Positions 31,832 through 42,537 of a stretch of DNA of 64,000 bases are shown here, piece after piece. The notes under the pieces are model-generated. The model saw nothing but the letters and a program-made list of their open reading frames with translations, was not told the origin of the DNA and searched no databases. The position numbers and the translations under genes are program-made. Numbering within the stretch: the stretch's first letter is position 1; each line of letters opens with the position of its first letter. Where the stretch lies: contig MARA01000029.1 in the NCBI GenBank assembly GCA_001792895.1, positions 434,001-498,000 on the forward strand. Direction: 5' to 3'. The stretch comes from Lentinus brumalis. Its lineage: Eukaryota > Basidiomycota > Agaricomycetes > Polyporales > Polyporaceae.

Positions 31832-34472
31832 AGCCGTTCTCGTCCCCAATCTCGCGCCTCGTCCCTTTGCTACCCCAGCAACATTATACGCGTGTGAACG
31901 TCATGGTATGCAACTCGTCCTTCATCGCATCAGCACGATACTCATACTCGTTCACATGCTCGCAGGCAGCGCCTTACCTTCCACATCCGGGCCTCCATTA
32001 CACCAATGATAGCCTGGAGCACATCGACATTGGCGACGTCGGCGACTCTGAAGACGAGGAGAGCGACGAGTCCACGGGAAACGGCCATACCATAGCACCA
32101 TTGGCCACCCTACGCGTTCCTGCACCTCACCGCGCTCAGGCTCTCGTGAACGCCGGCCCGATCGCCGCTCATCGTGTCTCTCAAGCTGTCAACTCCGGCA
32201 CTGCGGCTCATCCTGCGTACGCACCTCCACGTTCCGTGGGCTCCTCCCAGCCTGGTCACGTCGCCAATCCCCCACGCCTTCAAGCCACCCACACTGGCGC
32301 TGCCTTACATTCGGGATACGTCGGCCATCCGAACACTGCTCTCCACCCTCAAGGTCCACCTCTTCCCGTACATCCCGGTGGCGTTGCTCGCAGGATTGTG
32401 TCCGCGCCTCCTGTAACAGTCGAAGAAGTCTCGAAGGTCAGTACCGCTGCCCGATCATCGAACATCCCTCTGACTGCTTTAGTAGGTTCTTCACGAAACG
32501 CAGGCCCGTCTCCAGCAGCTTGAAGCGCACAACAACACTCTCCAGGCCCAGAACCAGGCCTTGCACGAGGCTGCTCCTGCAGGCAACAACCGGCCCGCGG
32601 ACCTCCCTGCCGAGTTGATTAATTCGGAGAAGGACATAAGGAAAGCGGGCTCGAAGTACGCTACACTCGACAGCCCGTGGATTCCCGAGTCCGTCTGGGG
32701 GCGCCCTTTCCGTTCCGACGTCGATCCTTTCAACTACATGCAGCGCTACTGTCCTCCTGATCCCCGTCTCACCAGCGACGCACTTGCAGATGCTCACGCT
32801 GCTGAGGTGATGCGGCACTTCGACAAGAAGTACTGGCGGTTCTTGAAGAACCCATGGCTCCAGTCAACGGTACGTCCTGTCAACAGTCACTGATTGTGCG
32901 CATGGCCCACGCTGAGACACACGCGCGTAGTTCAACAATGCCGTCTCCGTCAGGAAGTCGCACATCGTGAACTACCTCCGGACTCAGCGTCAGGCGATCT
33001 TCTCGCACCTCAACGTGAGTCCGGCGGTCTTTACGTCGCTGGAGCGCATGAAGGAGGATGCCACCTGCGGATACTGGCGCGGCGCTCCTGGAGAGGAGGA
33101 ACCCCCTATTCTCTTCCCTCCGAATAAGCACCTTCAGATCAGGTTCGTCTTCCGTAACGAGGCCATTGCAAAGGTATGTCGTCATCTTTGTTTTGGATGT
33201 CATGACACGTTGATACTCACGATGAGCTCCCAGATCATCCAGATAATGTACTTCGGCGAACAGGCGATACACGCAAACTATCGCTACAAAGGGAGTAGCT
33301 TCGGCAAGAGAAGCAAACTCACATCGATATCGCTGGGCTCGGTCGCGATCGCAGCCGTTTTGGTAGGCACATCTCTTTGTATAGTATCGTTAGAGGCTGA
33401 TCCTCATCCTCCTGACTAGGCTCGCTATCTGCTAGGTTATGATGCGACATTCCAGGAGGACGGCGACGCTTCGAAGACACCGTATCTCAAGTGGAAGGAT
33501 ACATACACCATGAAGTTGATTCAGTACCGCGACAGCCCCTACATACGTGCGACCATTGAGTGGCTCGAAGATAAGGTTTTCGGACCACGCCCTCATACCA
33601 ACACACCCGATGCTTCTGGTAACGTCCCTGCCGATGGTGCGCCGAGGATCTGCTGGGATGATCTCCTTGTCGTCGACAACGAGGAACCTGACGCACAGAA
33701 CGCGGATGGTTCGTACTTATCGCTGACTCAACTGGGGCTTCAGGCTGACGATGCTGATTGTAATATCACAGGTCAGCCCGCGGAGATGCGTGCTGATAAC
33801 CTCATCCCTCCTGTTCAGCCCGGGTCACCTTCACCTGGCCTGCATGACCTTCCGATCATTCCCCATGCGGCTTCCTCTCGCCACATCCATGAACACGCTG
33901 CTCATCAACCTCCCACGATACAGACTTCGGCGCGTGGCGTAGTGATGCCTACCAGAGAGCTCCAGCACGTCGACAACAGTGCTATCCAAGGTGAGTCTTG
34001 TACCCGGCTGGTTTCCTTCCCTGATGCCGATACACCCCATCCAGAACTTGCTGTTCCTCAGGCTGGCAGCCTTGAGCAGCTTGCGTCGACACTCGGTGAC
34101 ATTTCCTTGTCAGCTTCGCCCGAGATGCGCCGACTTCAGGAACCAGCGTTCAGTGAGCAGCCTGCCATGCCGGATGTTCAAGCCGTCGCGTCTCTGGTGG
34201 CTCCAGACCTAGGTATCGCTGGTGCTGTTGGACTCGACGTGAACCACCACATGGATTTATTGCACGGCTCAGGTATTGGTGAAGCACTCGCGCATCCACC
34301 AACGGCGTTGAACTTGGTCGAGCCCGCAGTCACGCGGCCTGCTCGTTCTGACCATCGTCGCGCAGATGCAGCAGCACGTGCTGAAGACACGACATCCGTA
34401 CCCGAGGTTGTTGAGGGCGCTGGTACTCGCAGAAACACTCGCAAGCGCAGAGCTGCCAGAGGACACACGTAA
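31832..34472 (+). CDS. Second gene of the transposon, DUF6532-like protein (5' end uncertain)
   Basis: Coding exons I can support: 31832-31905, 31966-32436, 32486-32869, 32931-33173, 33234-33362 and 33420-34472 (stop TAA). A further optional intron may run from about 33991 to 34044. The order is: a low-complexity Pro/His/Ala-rich region with an acidic patch (DSEDEESDEST); a short coiled coil (ETQARLQQLEAHNNTLQAQN); a conserved module with RKSHIVNYLRTQRQAIFSHL, RNEAIAKIIQIMYFG and SLGSVAIAAVLARYLLG; and a long disordered tail ending in basic residues (RRNTRKRRAARG). The module pattern resembles DUF6532, a domain of Agaricomycete proteins often tied to transposons; this is my recognition, not a search. 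The basic tail suggests nuclear location. A role in transposition is inferred from position only. Confidence 0.6.
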
Positions 34473-35044
34473 CAACTCGAGGTTCGTCTGACCAGACGTC
34501 AACATGTTGCCCTCCAGCTAGATGGTCTATATCTCAGAATCTGCCGCAGTTCGTACCCTAGCGTCTTGCCTTCTACTAGTGTACATCAATTGCAAAATCT
34601 CGTTTCTTGTTGTTCTCGATACAAGCATGTGTTTGTGTCGCTCGAAGTACGCACAGTTGGCTGTTGCTCCAAGTCCCCTCCATTTGTCGGTATAGAATAT
34701 TGCTAGTGTATGTGTGTAAAGGACCCGTGGACCAGTGGTTTTAATCGGCACTCATGTGCTAGTAGTTACTTCAGCTCGCATGTTCGAATCCCCCTGTAGT
34801 ATAGTTTGATAGAATTGAAATTGAATCTTCGATAAGACGCGTGAATGACTCAGTTATAAACATTAGTGACTCTCAACCAACTTAAGTAAGTTCCCTTCAT
34901 AAACACAGTAAGTTCCCACCACAAGCACAGCGATAAGTTCATCGTAAGATTCGTTCAAATCCCCACTAACAACCTTCTAATGTACTGACAACAATCAGAA
35001 GAGGCGGGTGAGCCGGCGCTGTATTTTTCCTCCCGGCGCTCGGC
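34473..35044. other. Transposon 3' interior, no gene seen
   Basis: AT-richer than its surroundings, with repeated AAGTTCCC-type pieces (34887-34920: GTAAGTTCCCTTC, GTAAGTTCCCACC). No open frame with coding character. It probably holds the terminator of the DUF6532-like gene. Confidence 0.45.
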
Positions 35045-35235
35045 CGTCCTCCGGATGAGGATCACTTTTTCCGGACGGGCGGATTACCTATCCGGATCTG
35101 GCTCCCCGGGTTCCGGAGGCTGAATCACTCTTTCCGGAGGGCCGATACTAGATCCAGAGCCTATCCGGCTGATTTGGCCTGCCTCCGGATGCCAAAGGCC
35201 CCCGGATGCATCCGGATGGTCCCGGATGGCCCTAC
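35045..35235. repeat. Right sub-terminal CCGGA repeats of the transposon
   Basis: About ten copies of CCGGA-centred motifs within 190 bases (CCTCCGGATG, TTTCCGGACGG, TATCCGGATC, TTCCGGAGG and others), ending in CCCGGATGCATCCGGATGG. The motif is the same as at the left end but the array is denser. Confidence 0.7.
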
Positions 35236-35251
35236 GGAATGTCCGACAATG
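35236..35251 (-). repeat. Right terminal inverted repeat of the transposon
   Basis: GGAATGTCCGACAATG, the exact complement of 25765-25780. Confidence 0.85.
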
Positions 35252-35792
35252 GACAAATTCTACGCGGCGCACCTATATTTGGCATTGAAACAATCCAGCG
35301 GGTTTTTGTCCCTTGCATCCTATGAGACTCCATTCAAAATAACCCATAAAGTAGTGCCATGCTGTATAGAGTACGCATGAGGAGTTTCCGAGAGGTACGT
35401 GCACAGGAGAGCGTGTTCTGAGCCAGAGCAGCCCTCCAACCTCGGTTAAGCGCCTAAACTTCGAACTTCGAAACCACCTTGCCCTGCACATATTCAGTAC
35501 AGATGCTCAGGCAAGCCTACTTTCTATAGATCGCGCTCTGGATGTCTTGTGATTATGTATGAGCTGAACTTGGATCTCACACACGATCTTGGATCATGTT
35601 CGGAACTTGAAAGTAGCGCCAGCAGGACATCGCACTAAGTATCCTGTACTTCAAGAAGTTCCATAGTCTGTACTAAGAAACATCACGCACACCATTCCCC
35701 TTGCATAAAACATGTTCTACTAGACACACATTCAGCATTGCGTGCGTTGTGCTTGACTGCGCAGCGAGCTATTGGTCTCTGACTGAATGCTA
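35252..35792. other. Foreign DNA between the transposon edge and the F-box fragment
   Basis: About 540 bases that belong neither to the transposon (outside its terminal repeat) nor to the F-box gene (before its homology resumes). With the 59 bases at 25706-25764 they flank the transposon, so they are probably remnants of an older insertion into which the Plavaka element jumped. No open frame or recognisable repeat. Confidence 0.5.
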
Positions 35793-36088
35793 GTAAACCA
35801 TCGTATGCACCGCGCGACGTCGGGCGACGTCGCAAGGAACTCGAAGAAGTCGACCCAGGTGCGCGTCGGCACACCTGGGCGGCAGACAACCTTCCGGAAC
35901 AGATAGGGACGTGCGAGCGCAGCCCAGGATGCACCCACCAATCTGCAGGAGCGAAGAGTTGTGATATCCCCCACCGCGTGGAACAAGACGATGTCGACGA
36001 TTTCCGGCGGAAATGGTCCAACGTTTGTGTGTGGCGACGTGGTTTCAGGGTGTGCCTCGTGTACATTGGCATGTATCCCTGCGTCCAT
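35793..36088 (-). pseudogene. F-box family A copy 5, N-terminal part, orphaned
   Basis: From ATG 36088 the frame reads MDAGIHANVHEAHPETTSP, then an F-box (FPPEIVDIVLFHAVGDI, SCRLVGASWAALARPYLF), the signature VVCRPGVPTRTW and DFFEFLATSPDVARCIRWFT, where family similarity stops abruptly. The reading then runs into unrelated sequence and a stop near 35732. It supplies exactly the module missing from the C-terminal part at 24554-25705, on the same strand. Within the F-box, Cys in the LVC position is replaced by Gly (LVGASW) and a usual Leu-Glu by His-Ala, hinting at decay. If expressed, it would be a short F-box-only protein of about 118 residues. Confidence 0.75.
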
Positions 36089-36339
36089 ACTTTGCTTAAC
36101 AAGGTTCGTTAGCGTTCATCTTCACGGTCAAAATGCACCCCACGTAAGTAGTAGTACTTACCTGTAGCACGAACGATAACCGTTCGAAAGCGGTCAAGAG
36201 TTCAGTTGAATCGGTTTTTTTCTGGGCCGGTCGTTCAAGGGGTGTGAGCCAATGCAGGATGGTGAGGTACTATTACAAAGAGCGAGTTAATCGACGAGGA
36301 GGGATGAATAAAGCTAGAAAACCTCATACTGACGGTATA

Positions 36340-38110
36340 CGTTGTGGGCTGAAAAGAAGCAAGGACCGTGTGAACCGACGCTCGCGTCAAGCAGGCGTCA
36401 CCAAGGCGCGGACTCCCGCTTAGATACGCACTTACGTCCACTGAAACTACCTAGCTCATATACTCTAGTCGAAGTAGGTTCGACATGTATACTCCATGTC
36501 CTACGACTTCCAACGATCCGCCCTTCGAATTCGTCGAGCACAACTCAGCACGTGTACTCATCCACCGAGTAGTCAACAGATGTGGTGTAGCACGTCCAGG
36601 TCCGCGAGCCTTTGCTTACTTCATGCAGAACACGGTGGCATCCTCGATGGAAACGCAGCAGCATGATCGTCCGTACGAATCGCTCGTATCAAAGCACCTG
36701 CCACCTGCTCGCCTCAACGTATGCATATTCGCCTGCCGTGCAAGGCTCGTCTGGACTCTGGAGTGGAAGAGGAGGAGGGGCGTATGATTCGCCGCTGCTA
36801 TCATGAGGCGAAACCGAGAAGTCCGCCGATCATGAGAACCACCGGTGGCCAGTCGTCCAGTAAGTAGTCGACGTTGAGCACGATCACACTTTCTGCTTTG
36901 GATTGTGTCAGCGCTAGGCAGACCTTCGCTCGTCATGCCCGAATACGAACCTACCTCGGAACAGACTGAGACCGACGCGCCGTCAGGTGAGCAGTGCGTC
37001 GTATGTCGAAGCAAGAAGCTGGCCTTCGGACAAACATATCGTATGACTGTCATTAGCATTCGAAATGTATGTCGGACGTACCGAAGGAGTCGACCCTTCG
37101 TGCTTCGGCGTATGGTATGTAGGCGCCATCGACTTTGCGTCTCGGCGCTCGCTGCGTTCCCGCGCTGGAGCGCCATCGACGCACGAGAAGCATCTGCGTG
37201 TCTGAGACGAGGTCTGCATTCAGCTCGGTATCGCTACAGTTATCGTGCGCGCTCGAACGGCCTCCGTCGCTCGATGCGAAACGCGCCGTCAGGTGAGCAG
37301 CGTCGTATGTCGAAGACTGGGATGCTAATCCTCGGACGAACAACAGCCCATATCGCAGAGCATATGATGCTGTATGTCGGACATACCGGGGAATTCGAAC
37401 CCTGCGCGTTCCTGGGGAGCTACACTTCGCTGTATTCCGGGGTGGTTGATCTTCCCTGTGAGGCTCCAACGTATACAATGGGGTGAGAGCTTGGAGGTTT
37501 GAGTATGATGTGCGTTCGTACTCGTGCTGCGTGGGGTCGCGGTCAGCTCGCACACTGTGGACAACATGAGGCACCTTGCCTGGCTTAATAGCGGCCGAGC
37601 TGCTCGGGGATGCGAAGGTCTTGCAAGGACGGTGATATCCGGCAGCCCTCCAGCCCAATGGTCGCAGGTTCTCAGGCTACGGATCGAGCCCTGCACTGCC
37701 GGCAGTAATGGGACCAGGAAGGGATGCTGGACGAACATCGTTTGTCCATAGTACTGAGTCGAAAGAGATGCCATCCTGCAATCGAGAGATCTCAACAGTG
37801 AGCACCTTCGACGGAGTCTGGTGGAGGCACGGCGAGACTCGCTTTGGCCTTCGCACGAACATAGACCGAAACCTTGACATACCACAGTGAAAGTCGAAAT
37901 CGAAGCAGACGCTTCCGTGCTCCAGGGTATGCAGCCGCCATACAGTATCGCTGCATTGAAGTTCGCCGCAAGCATTCCCGCGCTGAGCTTCATCGAAGCA
38001 CGAGAAGTGAGCTCTGCATATCCGAGTCGAGGTCTTCATTCAAGCTCGTTATCGCTGCTGTCATCGTATGCGCTCGAGCGGCACCTGACAAACCTTCGTC
38101 GCTCATCCGC
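36340..38110 (+). repeat. Upstream repeat block of the orphan F-box start, related to 20.5-21.9 kb
   Basis: Matches the DNA upstream of family A copy 3 in the same orientation, but with internal duplication. The unit GTCGTATGTCGAAG occurs near 36987 and 37308, and a block with GAACGGCCTCCGTCGCTCG near 37254 is echoed near 38080 and in the left copy near 21872. Two SINE-like B-box sites (37086-37095, 37389-37400) are included. No gene is supported; open frames on both strands are broken and lack motifs. Confidence 0.6.
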
Positions 38111-39221
38111 TTGATACAAGGTTCCCCGAACCGATTCTTGCATCTTTATAGGCCTTGACGTCAGGATGGCGAGTTTGGAGCTTCCTGAGTATGCACGATG
38201 ATCCCGGATGCGCCTTGCGTGCTAGAAGCAGAGTAAGCGCGACACGCAGTGATTGCAATGCGGGTGAACCTGAGTCCACATGTACGAGGTCAATCGTCGA
38301 TCTTGTCAGCCGGGGAGACGGACAAACCTACTTACTGGGTATCGTCTGCCCGTATGCTGATGCGTAAGACTAGGCCTTTGCTGACAGTCTGAAATAAGCT
38401 CGAGGTAAGAAGTCTCGTTTCTTCGTTCAGTAATGTACTGTGTACAACCGGGCGTGACTCAGCGTCCGCCGAGCCCGGAAATGCACCCGTCCGAGATAGC
38501 ACTCCCCGTCAGCGACAGACGTCCATCGTAAGTATTCCTGACGCGTTACATTCTTACAGGTCCCGGGCGCAATAAGCATGCTGTCGCGATTCGCGCGCCC
38601 CTGCTGCATTCCCGCCCAGCGGTGATCCTGTGAACGTCCCGCCGCTGACACCATGTCCCTTTCGCGACATTACAGCCTCAACTTCCCACCGAGCGAGCGG
38701 GTATCCGTGCGCGACCGTAACGCCGCAGGGCCGTGTAAGAAATGACACGTCGGACGTCCCACGCAGCTTGGCGCGGCCGAGCTCGACCTCGAGGCCTCTT
38801 GGCTGGTCATGCACGTTGCGAGGTGGCACGAGAGACCCTGAGCTAGACTGTGTTGGGGGCGAGCGGGACGAATAGGAAGACGGGAGAAGTGTCGGCCGTG
38901 CGCGGACGAAGGTCGAGGACAGGAGGCCTGGTAGATAGACGCCTGCGCACATCGTGCGATGAGCGCCGGGCCAATCGGGTGCAGTCTTATCTGATATGAT
39001 TGCGAGATGGGCGCGGTATCAGATAAGATACTCCGGTGGGGCGTTGATCTCGGGTGATCTGCGATTCCTGGCGTGGACCCCGCTCTCCGCTGCCTAGGCT
39101 TGCTTCCCGCCGAGATGTCGTTTGCTAGCTTTCCCTTATAACCATCTCCTCCTGCCTTCTGTCGGATAGACTGCGCCTGGCCCGCCCCCCTCTTACTCTA
39201 TCGTTACTGGCTTAATACGTG
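38111..39221. other. Intergenic region before the FAD oxidoreductase
   Basis: No gene supported. At 38990-39035 the motif TATCTGATAT/TATCAGATAAGAT occurs twice and could be a GATA-type site pair (GATA core in both orientations), which is speculative. Pyrimidine-rich DNA (39150-39215), including CTTATAACC near 39138, probably marks the core promoter of the next gene. Confidence 0.4.
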
Positions 39222-42103
39222 ATGGTCTCCCTCGCCCGGTCCTCCACCACCGCCTTCAGGACGGTCGCGGTCCTCGGAGCAAGCTATGGCGGAGCTCGCG
39301 CTGCATGCCTCCTCGCCCAAGATCTCCCAGAAGGATGGCGCGTCGTCCTCGTCGACCGGAACAGCCACATGAACCATCTATACGTCCTCCCGCGGTACGC
39401 CGTCCTGCCCGGACATGAGCACAAGGCTTTCATCCCCTATCACAATGTCTTCACCCTTCCACCCCCTCCCGACTCTTCCACGCCCCGACCACCCTCTCGC
39501 CCGAAGGACGCGTCGAAGAACGTCTTCCTACACGCCTCCGTCACCTCCATCTCCGAGCACTCGCTCACCCTCGACAAAGCTTTCCCCGAGCACGGCATCG
39601 CTGAGTCAGACCGTACCCTCCACTTCGACTATCTCGTCTACGCCCTCGGCAGCCACCTCCCAGCGCCCATCAACCTCTGGGGCCCCGTCGCCGATGAAGA
39701 CGTCGAGAAGGCGGACGTCGTCGACATGGCCCGCGGCTCGAAGGAGGCCGGGGTCGCCTGGCTCAAGAAGTTCCAGAAGCGCGTCGAGCGGGCCTCTAGC
39801 GTGCTCGTCGTGGGCGGCGGTGCCCTCGGTATCCGTGAGTGTCTTCCCATCCTCCGTGTCTCTTTCCGCATCCCCTTTGCATCCGGGTCGTGAGCGAAGA
39901 TGTCATGGATCTGAGTTACCGGCGTACCGGTAGCGCTCCATAATATCCCATGTCTATCTTCGCGAGCTTCGTCCTATATCCGGGCGACTATTCCTCACTG
40001 TCGACAACATCTACTGCGGGCGTATATCCACGCTGTTGTCCTCGTCGTTCCCGAGGCAGCGTCCTCGTTCGGGACCGTTCAGGGCAGACCGTGGATATGT
40101 CGCGCAATTGAGATACCGGGCCACCGGTAGCGGCCCATCCAAGTCCATATACCGTGGTTGTCTTCGCACACGATGCTTGCATCCACGGCTCTGCGACTCT
40201 ATTCTCGGTCGTGGTTGTTCGTCGAGTCTCTCGGGTTCAGTCGGGCGACATCCAAGTGCTCCTTACCAGAGTTCCGAGTCCAGCCATCGGACCTCCTCTT
40301 TCCGATGTCCGACTGAGCGCCCATAACCTTATCTTGAGATTTCGCCCGGATATGTCCGGAACGCCACCGTAGCCACCGCACGCCATCGCGGGGTTGCTTG
40401 CCATCGTATTCCTCCACGCTGCCGTCGGTGTTTACCAGCGTGGGGAGCACATTTTGTGCATCAGAGGCTCTCGTAGTCTTGAAGCCGTCGAGGCTATCGC
40501 CGCGAATGGCTGCGCGTAGTCTCGCCTGCCAGACGTTGTAGGCGCGGTTCTACCTCGTTCATTGGGAAGGAGGACGAGACAGATCGTCTGGTGATTTTGG
40601 TTTAGGCGGGTGAGGGGCTCCGTCACGTTCCGCGTGGCGGCGCCCACTCGCACCACTTGACAGTGATGTCTACGCCGCCATGGGCGAACTTGAAGCTGGT
40701 TGTCCTGGCCTTTGCTATTCGGTCTGTCGACCTCTCTCCTTATCGGAACCAGGACCACTATTCAAGTGGTGCTTGTGCCACTGCTGTCCAAGGAGTCCGT
40801 TGGAATCAACGGCGGACACGTCGCAACGCCGCGGCTAACCAGAGGAGTGGGTTCCTCCCTCCGGGGGCTACCGTCAATGGTTGTCAACACGCGGAGCACA
40901 TGCTGTGCATCCGGGGCTCTCGTCCTCCCTGGCTTCAACACAAGCGTTAGACTGCAATCGCTATACAACTTTCCCCTTCGGACCCACTCCACGCGCTAGT
41001 GGCTGGCCTATCCGCAGATTCCCTCTATTTGGATTCGCACAGTATGTCCGCAGACGCTGACTGAGCTACCTTCTATTGCAGAGTTTGCGTCGGACATCGC
41101 GGAGATTTACCCGACGACGAAGGTGACGCTCCTGCATTCGCGTCAGCGGCTGTTACCCCGTTTCGACGAGGCTATGCACTCGGAGATTGTCTCTAGCTTG
41201 TCAAGCCTCAACGTCTGCACCATCCTCGGTGACCGTCTCGACCTCTCTTCGCTCGCGAACAAGCAGACCCGCGAGGGCGAGCGCGTGGTGCGCACCCAGA
41301 GCGGCCGCGAGATCTCCGCTGAGCTTGTGGTACGTGTCTGCATGTCTACAAGGCGTGGTGTCTTGACACTAACACTACTCGTGCAGCTGCTTTGCACTGG
41401 TCAGACGCCAAACACCACGCTACTCCGTGACGCCTTCCCCAACAGCGTTATCGCCGACGGCCCCGACAAGGGCATGGCACGCGTCCGCCGCACACTCCAG
41501 CTCGCGGAGCCCGTCCCGGCCGACGAGCTTCCAGAGCAGCTTTCCCAGCTCTCCATCTCCGACACCACGACTCCTGAGCTCACTCCATCCGCCTCTCCCG
41601 AGCCCGAGTCTCTCGTCTCCGACGAGGAGGAGGATGAGGCGCAGCCCGAGATCGAGGAGGATCCGCGCACGCGTGTCGCTGCGAAGCACATCTTCGCGGT
41701 CGGAGATGCCGCGGACGCGTTTGGCGCCGTCAACGCTGGTCACAACGCTTTCTTCCAGGGTGAAGTCGCCGCTCGGAACATTCTCAAGATGATCAAGGCA
41801 TCCTCCTCTGAGTCCACGGACGACGTTGTACTGGACAAGTACACTCCGGGTCTCCCTGCCATCAAGGTCTCCCTCGGTCTCGTAAGTACCCTCCTCTCTT
41901 TCACGCGCAATATGGAAGGCTAACGAAATCGGCGCTCGCAGAACAAGAGCGTGTACCAGTATCAGGGGATGATTGGGACGAAGGAGCAGGAGCAGGTGGA
42001 CCTGGACGTGCACCTCATCTGGCGGTACTTCGGGTACCAGGTCGAGCGCGAGGATCTTGTGCCGGACTTTGAGGCGCGGAGGCTTGGCGCAGTGGACGCG
42101 TAG
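39222..42103 (+). CDS. AIF/AMID-like FAD-dependent pyridine nucleotide oxidoreductase
   Basis: Flavoprotein of the NDH-2/AIFM2 (ferroptosis suppressor protein 1-like) group, expected to oxidise NAD(P)H and pass electrons to a quinone or similar acceptor. Exons 39222-39834, 41082-41329, 41387-41881 and 41942-42103 sum to 1518 nt, 505 residues. It has an N-terminal FAD-binding Rossmann motif (VAVLGASYGGARAA), a second dinucleotide fold (VLVVGGGALGIQFASDIAE) completed across the first intron, LLCTGQTPNT, and the FAD-binding HIFAVGDAAD. An acidic, low-complexity insertion (PTELT...EEEDEAQPEIEEDP) of about 50 residues sits between the two last motifs. The C-terminus (YQYQGMIGTK) is typical of the family. 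The first intron is 1247 bases, about twenty times the local norm, and repeat-rich. The ATG at 39222 is the only one available. Confidence 0.9.
39835..41081 (+). repeat. Repeat-filled giant intron in the FAD oxidoreductase gene
   Basis: Begins GTGAGT and ends TTGCAG. Inside are at least two direct repeats: ACCGGTAGCG with its surroundings at about 39924 and again at 40122; and GGAGCACATxxTGTGCATC with GGCTCTCGT at 40441-40473 and again at 40891-40922. The spacing and partial decay suggest a transposon remnant or an internally duplicated insertion. No protein-coding piece was recognised. Confidence 0.65.
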
Positions 42104-42537
42104 GCGGCCGTGGCTGCATCGCTAGTACATCTTTAGGAGATCGGTGTCGTGGAGTAATAGAGAAGAATTGTAACGCACAGGAATGCACGGGACTCGGAAT
42201 CATAGCTCGGGGGATGGCAAGCTATTGCGATTCCGCTCTGAGCTGACGTCGCGCGCCTTTATGACGGCCCATGGGAGATGATTCAAGGTTCACACGGTGC
42301 TTGTCTCTTCTCCACCGACTCATCTGCTCAGTACCTCGGACGACGGTCAGCTCCTTCATACATACTGCTGCGAGCAACATTCCTTGTCGTACGGCCAACC
42401 ATCTACACCGCCCGTCGAAGACTCTGGAGGTATACTTGCCAGCGGAAGCGATCTGGATACTAGATAGTACACGCAGGCTATGATGAGGTGCAGCGTCTTG
42501 GTCTTTATCACGGGTGTTTGCTAAGGAATCTTGAAGT
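42104..42537. promoter_or_regulatory. Upstream region of F-box copy 6, shared with copy 4
   Basis: From about 42280 on, this DNA matches the inverted upstream DNA of copy 4 (TTCACACGG, CGCCCGTCGAAGA, GTATACTTGCCAGC, TGAGGTGCAGCGTCTTG, GTTTGCTAA). The first part holds the terminator of the FAD gene. Conservation next to a coding start suggests promoter and leader elements. Confidence 0.5.

Larger units (their letters stand above)
25765..35251 (+). mobile_element. Plavaka/KDZ-type DNA transposon, 9.49 kb, apparently complete
   Basis: Bounded by 16 bp perfect terminal inverted repeats: CATTGTCGGACATTCC at 25765-25780 and its complement at 35236-35251. Inside each end are clusters of CCGGA-rich sub-terminal repeats. 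The element carries a Plavaka-type transposase (27020-30688, plus), a DUF6532-like second gene (about 31832-34472, plus) and a small coiled-coil gene (26299-26636, minus). The sequence ACAAA lies within one or two bases of each outer edge and may be the remains of a target-site duplication. The terminal repeats and largely open frames suggest a fairly recent insertion. Cut-and-paste transposition is inferred from the family. Confidence 0.85.
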
